From DATDRS01 sp035291605 (lineage in GTDB: Bacteria; Chloroflexota; Anaerolineae; Anaerolineales; UBA6663), in NCBI GenBank assembly GCA_035291605.1, contig DATDRS010000309.1, positions 1 through 20,213 on the forward strand: DNA of 20,213 bases, given 5' to 3'. The notes under the pieces were generated by a model. The model worked only from the letters and a program-made list of their open reading frames with translations, ran no database searches and was not told the DNA's origin. Below, in pieces: positions 1 to 6,928 of the stretch. Made by a program: the position numbers and the translations under genes. Positions within the stretch are counted from its first letter, which is position 1, and each line of letters opens with the position of its first letter.

Positions 1-1
1 C

Positions 2-721
2 ACCAATGAGTGGACGGATGATGACGTTGCCAACGTGTTGGCATACGCCCAAACCTTGACAACGGAGCCGGCGATCAGCGGCGGCGGCGTGCTGTACGAC
101 GCGTGGTGGGAGGTCGTCGGGGCAGAAGCGCCGACCACCGATCAACCACTGTGGCAGACGCAGACCACCAACACGCGCACCGGCGCGGACACCTGGCGCT
201 GCAAGGAATGTCATGGCTGGGATTACAAGGGCGTGGACGGCGCCTACGGCTCGGGCTCGCACAAGACCGGCTTCAAGGGTGTTCTGGACGCAGCCACCAT
301 GTCTGCGGAAGACTTGACTGCTTGGCTGACCGGCAAGAAGAACCCCGAACACGACTTCTCGCAAGCGATGGGCGAGGCGTACATTCAGGCGCTGGTGACT
401 TTCATGCAGAAAGAGACGTTTGACAGCGCGGCGTACATCAATGCCGATGGGACCGTCAATGGCGACCCGGCCCGGGGGCAGGTCAAGTTCGAAGCGACCT
501 GCGCGGCCTGCCACGGCCTCGACGGCAAGAAGATGAACTTTGGCGACGCCGCCGAGCCGGAGTATGTGGGCACGGTTGCCGCCGACAACCCGTGGGAATT
601 CTTCCACAAAGTGTCGTTCGGGCAACCGGGCGAACCGATGCCCGCGGGCATTGGCCTGGGCTACACGATGGAAGATCGGGCCAACCTGGCGGCCTACGCT
701 CAAACACTGCCGACAAAGTAA
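2..721 (+). CDS. Multiheme c-type cytochrome, 5' end outside window
   Basis: The frame is open from the first bases of the window, so the gene starts upstream. The GTG at 35 is internal, because the residues before it (NEWTDDDVANV) read like the end of a class I cytochrome c domain. Two haem c attachment sites are visible: CKECH at nt 200-214 and CAACH at nt 500-514. Each is followed by cytochrome-c-like sequence with candidate Met ligands, and the C-terminus (EDRANLAAYAQTL) is the usual last helix of such a domain. At least three cytochrome domains are therefore likely in the full protein. It would act outside the cytoplasmic membrane as an electron carrier. The gene heads a run of cytochrome b, Rieske and triheme cytochrome c genes, so it is probably an electron acceptor or subunit of that complex. 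No N-terminal signal can be seen because of the truncation. Confidence 0.9.
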   Translation, partial: TNEWTDDDVANVLAYAQTLTTEPAISGGGVLYDAWWEVVGAEAPTTDQPLWQTQTTNTRTGADTWRCKECHGWDYKGVDGAYGSGSHKTGFKGVLDAATMSAEDLTAWLTGKKNPEHDFSQAMGEAYIQALVTFMQKETFDSAAYINADGTVNGDPARGQVKFEATCAACHGLDGKKMNFGDAAEPEYVGTVAADNPWEFFHKVSFGQPGEPMPAGIGLGYTMEDRANLAAYAQTLPTK

Positions 722-783
722 GGATGAAGGCAGAATGAAGAAGGATGAAGGATGAATCGCATTTCATCCTTCGTCCTTCACAC
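721..783. repeat. Inverted arrays of a 7-bp repeat in the cytochrome c / cytochrome b spacer
   Basis: From 721 the sequence runs in 7-bp steps: AGGATGA, AGGCAGA, ATGAAGA, AGGATGA, AGGATGA. After a 7-bp centre it continues as the reverse complement: TTCATCC (763), TTCGTCC (770), TTCACAC (777). The spacer could fold as a long imperfect hairpin in RNA. It is followed by two further small inverted repeats: CACTTGC 781-787 with GCAAGTG 795-801, and CCCTGG 787-792 with CCAGGG 802-807. Role unknown; it could be an mRNA processing or attenuation element or a selfish repeat. Confidence 0.6.
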
Positions 784-828
784 TTGCCCTGGGTGCAAGT
801 GCCAGGGTAATTCACCCTTCGACTGACC

Positions 829-1557
829 ATGACCCTCTCATCACTGACCACGCGCCTGTTCCGATCCCGCGTGTGGCGCTCATTCTTCCGGCACGGCTGG
901 CCGGATAACCCGCTCGACCGCTCGCTGGCGATGACGAGCAATATCTTCTTTCACCTGCACCCGGTCAAGGTGAGCCGTAAGAGCCTGAAATGGTCGTACT
1001 CGTTCGGGCTGGGGATCATCTCGGCGATTTTGTTCGGCGTGCTCGTCTGGACGGGGGTGTTGCTGATGTTCTACTACGTGCCGTCGGTCGAGCGCGCCTA
1101 CCCGACGATGAAGGAGATTCAGTTGTCCGTGCCATTGGGCCAGTTCACGCGGAACATGCATCGCTGGTCGGCGCACGCGATGGTGCTGGCCGTGATCCTG
1201 CACCTGGGGCGGGTCTTTTACACCGGGGCGTACAAGCCGCCGCGCGAGTTCAACTGGATCGTCGGCGTGGTGCTGCTCTTGCTCACGCTCGGCGCGAGTT
1301 TCACTGGCTACCTGCTCCCGTGGGATCAACTGGCCTATTGGGCGATCACCGTTGGCACGAACATCGCGGGTTATGCGCCGGTCGCCGGGCCGGCGACGCG
1401 CGAATTGCTGCTCGGAGGAACCGAGGTGGGCCAGAACGGCCTCATCCGCTTCTACACCCTGCACATCGCCGTCTTGCCCTTGCTCATCACCCTCATCATC
1501 TCGCTACACATCTGGCGCGTGCGGAAGGACGGAGGGCTGGCGGCGAACGATCAGTGA
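829..1557 (+). CDS. Cytochrome b, N-terminal (b6-like) subunit of a quinol:cytochrome c oxidoreductase
   Basis: This 242-aa membrane protein carries the two b haems of a bc-type complex and takes electrons from quinol. Haem ligands are visible as two His pairs: H111 and H125 (14 apart), and H212 and H227 (15 apart). The 15-residue second interval is typical of cytochrome b6 rather than of mitochondrial-type cytochrome b. Other family marks are FYYVPSVERAY after the first helix, RNMHRW, GAYKPPREFNW and GYLLPWDQLAYWA. About four transmembrane helices are expected. The protein contains no cysteine, so the covalent haem cn attachment of plant-type b6 is absent. The N-terminus (VWRSFFRHGWPDNP, then FFHLHPVKV) resembles Chloroflexota and actinobacterial homologues and supports the start at 829, although no strong ribosome site is visible. 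The C-terminal domain is encoded by the next gene, making this a split cytochrome b. Confidence 0.95.
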   Translation: MTLSSLTTRLFRSRVWRSFFRHGWPDNPLDRSLAMTSNIFFHLHPVKVSRKSLKWSYSFGLGIISAILFGVLVWTGVLLMFYYVPSVERAYPTMKEIQLSVPLGQFTRNMHRWSAHAMVLAVILHLGRVFYTGAYKPPREFNWIVGVVLLLLTLGASFTGYLLPWDQLAYWAITVGTNIAGYAPVAGPATRELLLGGTEVGQNGLIRFYTLHIAVLPLLITLIISLHIWRVRKDGGLAANDQ

Positions 1558-1645
1558 TCAGTGAACCGTGGTCAGTCATCAGCTTCGTGTGGCGAGTGAT
1601 AACTGATCACTGGTCGCTGAGCACCGGTGACTGATCACTGGAGAC
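1548..1645. repeat. Array of about 14 degenerate 7-bp repeats (TGATCAG / TGATCAC)
   Basis: The whole spacer between the two cytochrome b genes can be read in register as 7-bp units: CGATCAG (1548), TGATCAG (1555), TGAACCG, TGGTCAG, TCATCAG, CTTCGTG, TGGCGAG, TGATAAC, TGATCAC (1604), TGGTCGC, TGAGCAC, CGGTGAC, TGATCAC (1632), TGGAGAC (1639). The right half is largely the reverse complement of the left half, so the array is also an inverted repeat. The upstream gene's stop codon (1555-1557) lies in the second unit, and the Shine-Dalgarno GGAG of the next gene (1640-1643) lies in the last. It resembles the short heptanucleotide tandem repeats known in cyanobacteria. Confidence 0.75.
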
Positions 1646-1649
1646 TACG

Positions 1650-2420
1650 ATGGGAACCCAAACCCCGGTGACTGACGAAATCTTCCCGAAGGACAGCCGC
1701 AAGACCTACGCATTAGTCGAGCTCATGCGCGGTGAAAGCCCGCTGGTGGGCAAAGGGCCGGACGACACGCTGTTCTCCTTTCCCGTCGTCCTGCTGTGGG
1801 AGGTCGTGCTCCTGCTCGGCGTGACATTTGCCATCTTCCTGTTTTCGCTCGTCAAGCAGGCGCCGCTGGAGGAGATCGCCAACCCGCTCGTCACGACCGA
1901 CCCGGCCAAGGCCCCGTGGTATTTCATCGGCTTGCAAGAACTGCTGGAGCACATGCATCCAACGCTGGCCGGGGTGTTCATCCCGACTCTTCTCGTCCTG
2001 TTCCTGATCGCGCTACCTTATATTGATCCTTCCCGCGCAAATGTCGGGGTGTGGTTTTCGTCGGCGCGTGGCAGGCGGATGGTGGCGTGGACAGCGCTGT
2101 ATGTCCTGATCGTCATGCCGGGGTACATCGTACTGGACAATGCCTTCAGCTTGCGTGAACTACTGCGCGAGGCCACACCACCCTGGGTCAGCCAGTGGCT
2201 GCTGCCGGCCACCATCCTCGCCGCGCTCGTCGCGCTGCCTGCGCTGATCGTGTGGCGCCTGAAGGCTGATACCCGCGAAGTGATGCTCGTGCTGTTCACG
2301 GTCATGTTGATCTCGGCGATTGTGTTCACCGTGAGCGGCTTCCTCTTTCGCGGCCCCGGCTTCAAGCTGTACTGGCCCTGGCAGATGCCGGATGGATACA
2401 ACCCGTGGGATGGACTGTGA
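1650..2420 (+). CDS. Cytochrome b, C-terminal (subunit IV-like) protein
   Basis: This 256-aa protein supplies the C-terminal half of the split cytochrome b and contributes to the quinol-oxidising site. Residues 78-92 read NPLVTTDPAKAPWYF, placing A88-P89-W90-Y91 where the conserved PEWY motif of the Qo site normally sits. The Glu is therefore replaced by Pro, a variant I associate with bacterial b6-like complexes. It is longer than a plastid subunit IV (about 160 aa). Hydrophobic segments are visible near residues 45-68, 108-125, 142-162, 180-200 and 212-235. The ATG at 1650 has a GGAG six bases upstream, contributed by the last 7-bp repeat unit. It lies between cytochrome b6 and the Rieske gene, as expected for one complex. 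Confidence 0.92.
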   Translation: MGTQTPVTDEIFPKDSRKTYALVELMRGESPLVGKGPDDTLFSFPVVLLWEVVLLLGVTFAIFLFSLVKQAPLEEIANPLVTTDPAKAPWYFIGLQELLEHMHPTLAGVFIPTLLVLFLIALPYIDPSRANVGVWFSSARGRRMVAWTALYVLIVMPGYIVLDNAFSLRELLREATPPWVSQWLLPATILAALVALPALIVWRLKADTREVMLVLFTVMLISAIVFTVSGFLFRGPGFKLYWPWQMPDGYNPWDGL

Positions 2421-2487
2421 AAACTCCCCAATCCCCATCACGAGTCGCCGAGCACGTCTGGTTGAGCGGCCGAGCGGAGGATGAACG

Positions 2488-2985
2488 ATGAGTATGACAA
2501 TGAAGGGCAAACAAGGGATGAGCCGGCGACAGTTCCTCGGCTGGGCTTGGGCGGCTTCGCTCGTCGGGCTATTCGGGCAGGCTGGGGCGGCCATGTTCAG
2601 TTTCTTCAAGCCGCGCCTGGAGCCGGGGGCATTCGGTGGAGAGATTGTGGCCGGCGCGCTCGAAGAGTTCCAGCCCGGCACCGTCAGTTATGTGCGGCAG
2701 GGCCGCTTTTACATCTCGCGGCTGGAGGATGGCGGCGTGCTGGCGATGTGGCAGCGCTGCACGCACTTGGGTTGCACGGTTCCGTGGCGCCAAGATGAGG
2801 GGCAATTCCATTGTCCCTGCCACAGTTCGCTTTTCAACCGCCAGGGCGAAGTCATCGGCGGGCCTGCGCCCAGGCCGTTGGACATCTTCCCGGTCAGCCT
2901 GAAAGATGGCGACTTGATGGTGGATACCAGTCGCCCCATCGAGCGCCAGGGGTTCGATACTTCGCAGGTTTTCTTCCCCACATGA
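2488..2985 (+). CDS. Rieske [2Fe-2S] protein with Tat-type leader
   Basis: This 165-aa protein is the Rieske subunit, which passes electrons from quinol to the cytochrome c subunits. The cluster motifs are complete: C91-T-H93-LG-C96 and C109-P-C111-H112-SS. C91, H93, C109 and H112 are cluster ligands, and C96/C111 form the expected disulfide. They are followed by GGPAPRPLD at 124-132. A twin-arginine leader (SRRQFLGW, R13-R14) precedes a hydrophobic stretch at about 17-36, which fits Tat export with a retained membrane anchor. GGAGG at 2476-2480 lies seven bases before the ATG at 2488 and decides this start over later in-frame ATGs. It follows the split cytochrome b and precedes the triheme cytochrome c by nine bases. 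Confidence 0.96.
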   Translation: MSMTMKGKQGMSRRQFLGWAWAASLVGLFGQAGAAMFSFFKPRLEPGAFGGEIVAGALEEFQPGTVSYVRQGRFYISRLEDGGVLAMWQRCTHLGCTVPWRQDEGQFHCPCHSSLFNRQGEVIGGPAPRPLDIFPVSLKDGDLMVDTSRPIERQGFDTSQVFFPT

Positions 2986-2994
2986 GGTGCCCGG

Positions 2995-4122
2995 ATGCGA
3001 TCGCGAGAGAACTACACTCCATTCGTCGCCACCGGCTTCGGCCTGACGCTAGCGATCTTGATCGTATTTCAGGCGTATCTCTGGCGCGAACCGGCGCGCA
3101 TTCAGGCTGTGGAGGCCGCGGACCGGCTGGCGGCGGAGGCGGCGGGGCATAAGTTGTATGAGGAGAACTGCGTCGCCTGCCATGGCCCAGACGGCGAAGG
3201 GGAGGTGGGACCGCCGCTCAATTCGCAGGAACTGCTCAAGGCGACCTCGGACGAAACGCTATTCAGCCTGATCCGCACCGGCGTGCCCGGGACGGTGATG
3301 CCGGCGTGGGGCCAGACAGGGGGCGGCCCTTTCACCGACGAGCAATTGACTCAACTCGTGGCATTCATCCGCGCCTGGGAACCGACCGCGCCCGAAATCA
3401 CTCCGATGGCGAACATCGCCGACCCTGTTCGTGGCGCGGCGATTTTTGCCAGCACGTGCTTCATCTGTCACGGCGAGAACGGGAGGGGCGCCGACCGCGC
3501 CCCCGCGCTCAACGACCCGGCCCGGCTCAAGGATTTCAACGACGCCTGGTATCGCAACACCATCGCCTATGGACGTCCGGCCAAAGGGATGCCCACCTGG
3601 GGCACAGTACTCTCGCCCGCGCAGATCAACGATCTGGTGGCGCTGCTGGCCGCCTGGCGTCAGGGCCAGGAAGTGAAAGCCCTCATCCCTCTGGAGCGGC
3701 ACCTCACCAGCGCGTTGTTTGCGTTGCGCGGATTTGATTCTGCCGATGTCGTGTATCACCTGACGGCAGCGCAGTCGCAAGCCGACAACGCTCTAGCGCA
3801 GGACATCCAGGAGGTGTTGAATCTCCTTGAAGCCAGGGATTGGGCCGGGGCGAGGGCACGCCTGATTGCCATCTTACCGAAAGAAGAAATCGGCAAGGCG
3901 CTGTTTGAGACCAACTGCGCCCCATGTCACGCCGCCGAGGGCACTGGCGGCCTCGGCCCGAACCTGCACGCCAATCCGTTCATTCTATCCAAGAGCGATG
4001 AGGATCTCCTGGCATTTATTCTCACGGGTCGCAAGGGGACAGCCATGAGTGGCTTCGAGGGTGTTCTGACGGAGGAAGAAGTGGGCTACATAATCACTTT
4101 GCTACGCACCTGGCAGAAATAG
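2995..4122 (+). CDS. Membrane-anchored triheme cytochrome c
   Basis: This 375-aa protein has an N-terminal transmembrane anchor (about residues 10-29) and three class I cytochrome c domains. The haem sites are CVACH (C59, C62, H63), CFICH (C155, C158, H159) and CAPCH (C308, C311, H312). Domain 1 has VMPAWG and domain 2 has GMPTWG as probable Met-ligand regions, and domain 3 has TAMSGF. A linker of about 70 residues (230-300), predicted helical, separates domains 2 and 3. GAGGT just before the start supports the ATG at 2995. As the last gene of the b/Rieske run, it is probably the cytochrome c subunit of the complex, standing in for a cytochrome c1 or f and passing electrons to a soluble carrier or terminal oxidase. 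Confidence 0.94.
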   Translation: MRSRENYTPFVATGFGLTLAILIVFQAYLWREPARIQAVEAADRLAAEAAGHKLYEENCVACHGPDGEGEVGPPLNSQELLKATSDETLFSLIRTGVPGTVMPAWGQTGGGPFTDEQLTQLVAFIRAWEPTAPEITPMANIADPVRGAAIFASTCFICHGENGRGADRAPALNDPARLKDFNDAWYRNTIAYGRPAKGMPTWGTVLSPAQINDLVALLAAWRQGQEVKALIPLERHLTSALFALRGFDSADVVYHLTAAQSQADNALAQDIQEVLNLLEARDWAGARARLIAILPKEEIGKALFETNCAPCHAAEGTGGLGPNLHANPFILSKSDEDLLAFILTGRKGTAMSGFEGVLTEEEVGYIITLLRTWQK

Positions 4123-4221
4123 CCTCAAGGGCGATTGCTCGTCACGCCGTTATAGGTCGCGTGACTGATAGCGGCCATCGCCAACGGTGGAACCCTCTGT
4201 CACCCACAACTGATTCATCAC

Positions 4222-4243
4222 ATTGCCCCGCCCGGCGGGCAAT
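4222..4243 (+). terminator. Possible terminator hairpin after the cytochrome operon
   Basis: ATTGCCC (4222-4228) can pair with GGGCAAT (4237-4243) around a GC-rich 8-base loop, and is followed by the moderately U-rich TTGTGTTGCTGT. It lies about 100 bases after the triheme cytochrome c stop. The U-tract is weak. The rest of 4123-4326 shows no convincing gene. Confidence 0.35.
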
Positions 4244-4326
4244 TTGTGTTGCTGTCCTGTCCACACACGCGAGTTGCCGCACACGGTCCCGAGTAGTCGG
4301 CAAATGATGAACCCCATCTCCCGTGC

Positions 4327-4354
4327 TTGACAATCCGGGGAGGTGGTTTATAAT
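4327..4354 (+). promoter_or_regulatory. Consensus sigma-70 type promoter for the padR-chrA unit
   Basis: TTGACA at 4327-4332 and TATAAT at 4349-4354 are both exact consensus hexamers, separated by 16 bp. The expected transcription start is near 4361, about 34 bases before the PadR start codon. Confidence 0.75.
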
Positions 4355-4382
4355 ATCGGAAATCGATAACGGCATACGATAA
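4354..4382. promoter_or_regulatory. Operator-like palindrome overlapping the -10 box
   Basis: TATCG (4354-4358) and CGATA (4364-4368) form a perfect inverted repeat with a 5-bp spacer. It begins in the -10 box and covers the transcription start. CGATAA recurs at 4377-4382, 13 bp after 4364. The position fits a repressor site, probably for the adjacent PadR protein (autoregulation). This is inferred from position and symmetry only. Confidence 0.5.
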
Positions 4383-4394
4383 TAGTCGTCGCCG

Positions 4395-4706
4395 ATGGCG
4401 CTCTCGCGTGATCTGTTCCTGGGCTTCATCAAACTACACATCCTCCACCACGCCAGCCGCGAGCCGATCTACGGCCTATGGCTGATCGAAGAACTGGCTC
4501 GCCACGGTTACCAACTCAGCCCCGGCACGCTCTACCCCATGCTGCATAGTCTGGAAGAAGCCGGCTGGTTGGCCAGCAAAGAACGTGTGGCGGCAGGCAA
4601 GGTGCGCAAATATTACACCACCACGCGCAAGGGCAAGGCCGCGCTGGCTGAGGCGCGGGTGAAGGCGCGCGAACTGCTGGACGAGATCGGCGATGTTGGA
4701 TCATAA
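4395..4706 (+). CDS. PadR-family transcriptional regulator
   Basis: This 103-aa protein has the PadR winged-helix fold. It begins with an N-terminal helix (LFLGFIKLHILHHAS), continues with YGLWLIEELARHGYQLSPGTLYPMLHSLEEAGWL, where SPGTLYPMLHSLE is the recognition-helix signature, and has a wing around KVRKYYTTTRKGKAAL. The C-terminal helix (about 80-98) is short, as in small PadR proteins, and would serve dimerisation. PadR proteins normally repress nearby genes and release DNA on binding small molecules. Here the neighbour 50 bases downstream is a chromate transporter, so control of that gene is likely. A perfect promoter and a palindrome over its start point lie just upstream. The ribosome site is weak. 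Confidence 0.9.
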   Translation: MALSRDLFLGFIKLHILHHASREPIYGLWLIEELARHGYQLSPGTLYPMLHSLEEAGWLASKERVAAGKVRKYYTTTRKGKAALAEARVKARELLDEIGDVGS

Positions 4707-4757
4707 GGCAGCGTGTGACTATGAACATCAACTATCTTTTTTGTGCTGAAACCAGCC

Positions 4758-5909
4758 ATGCCGACTGAACTCTCCGCGCGTGGTCAGCCTCTGCGCGAGG
4801 TGACCGCACTCTTTCTGAAACTTGGCTTCACCGCCTTCGGCGGCCCGGCGGCGCACATCGGCATGTTCCGCCAGGAGTTCGTCCAGCGCCGCAAATGGCT
4901 CACCGACGAGCATTTCCTCGACCTGCTCGGCGCGACCAACTTGATTCCCGGCCCGAACTCGACTGAGATGGCAATCCACCTCGGCTTTCTGCGCGCCGGC
5001 TGGGCGGGGCTGATTGCGGGCGGCGCAGCCTTCACCCTGCCCGCTGTGCTGATCGTGCTGGTGCTCGCCTGGCTATATGTGAAATACGGCTCCACACCGC
5101 AGGCAGGCTGGCTGCTGTACGGCGTTAAGCCGGTGGTAATTGCCATCATCGTGCAAGCCCTGTGGGAACTGGGGCGCAAGGCGGTCAAGAACGCGCTGAC
5201 GCTGGCGGTCGGGGTAGGTTCTGTTGCGCTGTACTTTTCGGGTGTGAACGAAGTGCTGCTGCTCTTTGCGGGCGGACTGGTCGTGATGCTGATCCAGAAC
5301 CGGTCGAGACTGCGGCAACTGCGCCGCGGCGATTTGCCGCTTCTCCTCCCGCTTCTTCCTGGACTTGCGGCTGGCCCCGTTTCGTTCAGTTTACCAACCC
5401 TGTTTCTGACCTTTCTCAAAATCGGCGCGATCCTGTACGGCAGCGGCTACGTGCTGGTCGCCCTCCTGCGCGCCGACTTCGTCGCCCGCCTGGGCTGGCT
5501 GACCGAACAGCAGTTGATTGACGCCATCGCGATCGGGCAGATCACGCCCGGCCCGTTGTTCACCTCCGCCACGTTCATCGGCTACTTGCTGGGCGGCGTC
5601 CCCGCGGCGCTCATCGCCACGCTGGGCATTTTCCTGCCCTCGTACGTTTTTGTCGCCATCAGCAATCCCATCATCCCCAAACTGCGCCGCTCGCCCTGGG
5701 CAGGCAGTCTGCTGGATGGCGTCATCGCCGCCTCGCTGGGTTTGATGGCAGCGGTCAGTTTCCAGCTGGGGCTGGCTTCGCTGGTGGACGCGCCGACCCT
5801 GCTGATTTTCGCCCTTTCGGCGGTTCTGCTGTTCCGCTTCAACGTCAACTCCACCTGGCTGGTGCTCGGCGGTGGACTCGCCGGGTTACTACGTACATTC
5901 ATAGGGTAG
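4758..5909 (+). CDS. chrA: Chromate transporter (CHR family, two-domain)
   Basis: This 383-aa membrane protein of the CHR family exports chromate, driven by the membrane potential. It has the long form with two homologous halves. The first half has FTAFGGPAAHIGMFRQEFV and LGATNLIPGPNSTEMAIHLG. The second half has FLKIGAILYGSGYVLVALLRADFV and IAIGQITPGPLFTSATFIGYL. The repeated G-x-I/L-x-PGP signature marks each half, and about ten hydrophobic segments are visible. The ATG at 4758 fits family N-termini; a GTG at 4743 would add five residues, and neither has a clear ribosome site. It follows a PadR regulator, probably in the same transcript, and converges on the LysR gene. Some CHR proteins may carry other oxyanions such as sulfate, so the substrate is inferred. 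Confidence 0.92.
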   Translation: MPTELSARGQPLREVTALFLKLGFTAFGGPAAHIGMFRQEFVQRRKWLTDEHFLDLLGATNLIPGPNSTEMAIHLGFLRAGWAGLIAGGAAFTLPAVLIVLVLAWLYVKYGSTPQAGWLLYGVKPVVIAIIVQALWELGRKAVKNALTLAVGVGSVALYFSGVNEVLLLFAGGLVVMLIQNRSRLRQLRRGDLPLLLPLLPGLAAGPVSFSLPTLFLTFLKIGAILYGSGYVLVALLRADFVARLGWLTEQQLIDAIAIGQITPGPLFTSATFIGYLLGGVPAALIATLGIFLPSYVFVAISNPIIPKLRRSPWAGSLLDGVIAASLGLMAAVSFQLGLASLVDAPTLLIFALSAVLLFRFNVNSTWLVLGGGLAGLLRTFIG

Positions 5910-5963
5910 AAAGAGGATGGCCGGGATAGACACTTACCGCTTCACTGTTCTCTTCACTTATCG

Positions 5964-6842
5964 CTACCCTTTCCTCATTAGCGCCAGAAAAGCCAGCGCT
6001 GCCGCCGAGGGGCGTGCATCTTTGCGTGCGATGAGCGACAGTTGCCGCGCAAAGCGCAGTTCAGGAATTTCCGACACGCTCACAGCCTTCTGCGCCACTT
6101 CCAGCGTAATCGCGCAACGTGAAACAAAGGCTACGCCCAGCCCGGCGGCCACCGCACGCTTCACACCCTCACACCCCGTCATCTCCAGCACATCTTTGGG
6201 GGCCGCGCCTAAGCGCAACAGATTAGCTTCGACGATCTGTCGGGTGGCCGAACCCGGCTCTCGCACAATCAGCGTTGCCTGCGCAAGCAGGTCGGACGCG
6301 AAAGCGCGTTGTCGGGCCAGGGCATGTCCGGCGGGGACAATCAGGACGATCTCGTCGTCCACCAGGGGGCGGACCTGCAACCCTGGCGCCTCAGATGGCA
6401 CGCCGACAAGGCCCAGGTCAAATTCGCCTGACAGCACCCGACGGGTGACATCGGCGCTGTTGGTGATCGCCAGTGTTGTCTCCACGCCGGGATACTGTTT
6501 GCGAAACCGGGCCAGTATTTCAGGGAGCAGGTAAAGGCCGGGTGTGGTGCTGGCCCCCAGCCGCAGGTAACCACGTCGCACCCCTTCTAATTCTCCCAGC
6601 ACCCGTCGCACTTCCTCGGTCAGCACCGAGAGGCGCTGGACGTAGTCGGCCACGATACGTCCGGCCTCGGTCAACTCCACCCGCCTGCCCGGCCGGTGGA
6701 ATAGCGATACTCCCAACTCGGCCTCCAATTGCTGAACGTGCTTGGAAACGGCCGGTTGGCTGAGGTGCAGTTCGTCCGCGGCGCGCGAGAAACTCAAATG
6801 CCGCGCCACGGCCCGGAAAACGGCCAGGCGTTGAAAGTCCAT
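5964..6842 (-). CDS. LysR-family transcriptional regulator, divergent from selD
   Basis: The 292-aa protein starts MDFQRLAVFRAVARHLSFSRAADELHLSQPAVSKHV, the classic LysR helix-turn-helix with the SQPAVSKH recognition helix. An effector-binding domain follows from about residue 88 (YLRLGASTTPGLYLLPEILARFR). I chose the ATG at 6842 because an AGGA lies just upstream and family proteins begin at MDF; an upstream in-frame ATG at 6872 would add ten residues. Effector-domain features (GASTTPG, LVGVP, REPGSATR, GVAFVSR) resemble CysL/CbbR-type LysR proteins, which sense sulfur or carbon metabolites; the exact ligand is unknown. It is divergent from the selD operon across a short AT-rich region. LysR proteins usually activate the divergent operon, so it probably controls the selenium/sulfur genes. 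Confidence 0.93.
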   Translation of the reverse strand: MDFQRLAVFRAVARHLSFSRAADELHLSQPAVSKHVQQLEAELGVSLFHRPGRRVELTEAGRIVADYVQRLSVLTEEVRRVLGELEGVRRGYLRLGASTTPGLYLLPEILARFRKQYPGVETTLAITNSADVTRRVLSGEFDLGLVGVPSEAPGLQVRPLVDDEIVLIVPAGHALARQRAFASDLLAQATLIVREPGSATRQIVEANLLRLGAAPKDVLEMTGCEGVKRAVAAGLGVAFVSRCAITLEVAQKAVSVSEIPELRFARQLSLIARKDARPSAAALAFLALMRKG

Positions 6843-6867
6843 GTTATTCCTATAAGTTATCGTTTCT

Positions 6868-6915
6868 ATCAATCATTGACTATTGATTATCGTTCCAATA
6901 GGGATAGACTGTCAA
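6868..6915. promoter_or_regulatory. Divergent promoter/operator region between the LysR gene and selD
   Basis: On the - strand TTGACA (6915-6910) and GATAAT (6891-6886) are 18 bp apart and would drive the LysR gene. Inverted repeats overlap this region: ATCAAT 6868-6873 with ATTGAT 6882-6887, and ATTG 6882-6885 with CAAT 6896-6899. These are plausible LysR sites. On the + strand TTGACT at 6876-6881 has no good -10 partner, as expected for an activator-dependent selD promoter. Confidence 0.45.
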
Positions 6916-6928
6916 CCGGAGATTGTCC

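Noticed and set aside
1548..1645. CRISPR array
   Set aside because: The repeat unit is only 7 bp with no unique spacers.
4142..4441. 99-codon - strand frame before the PadR gene
   Set aside because: It covers the consensus promoter and the PadR start, has no ribosome site and no family resemblance.
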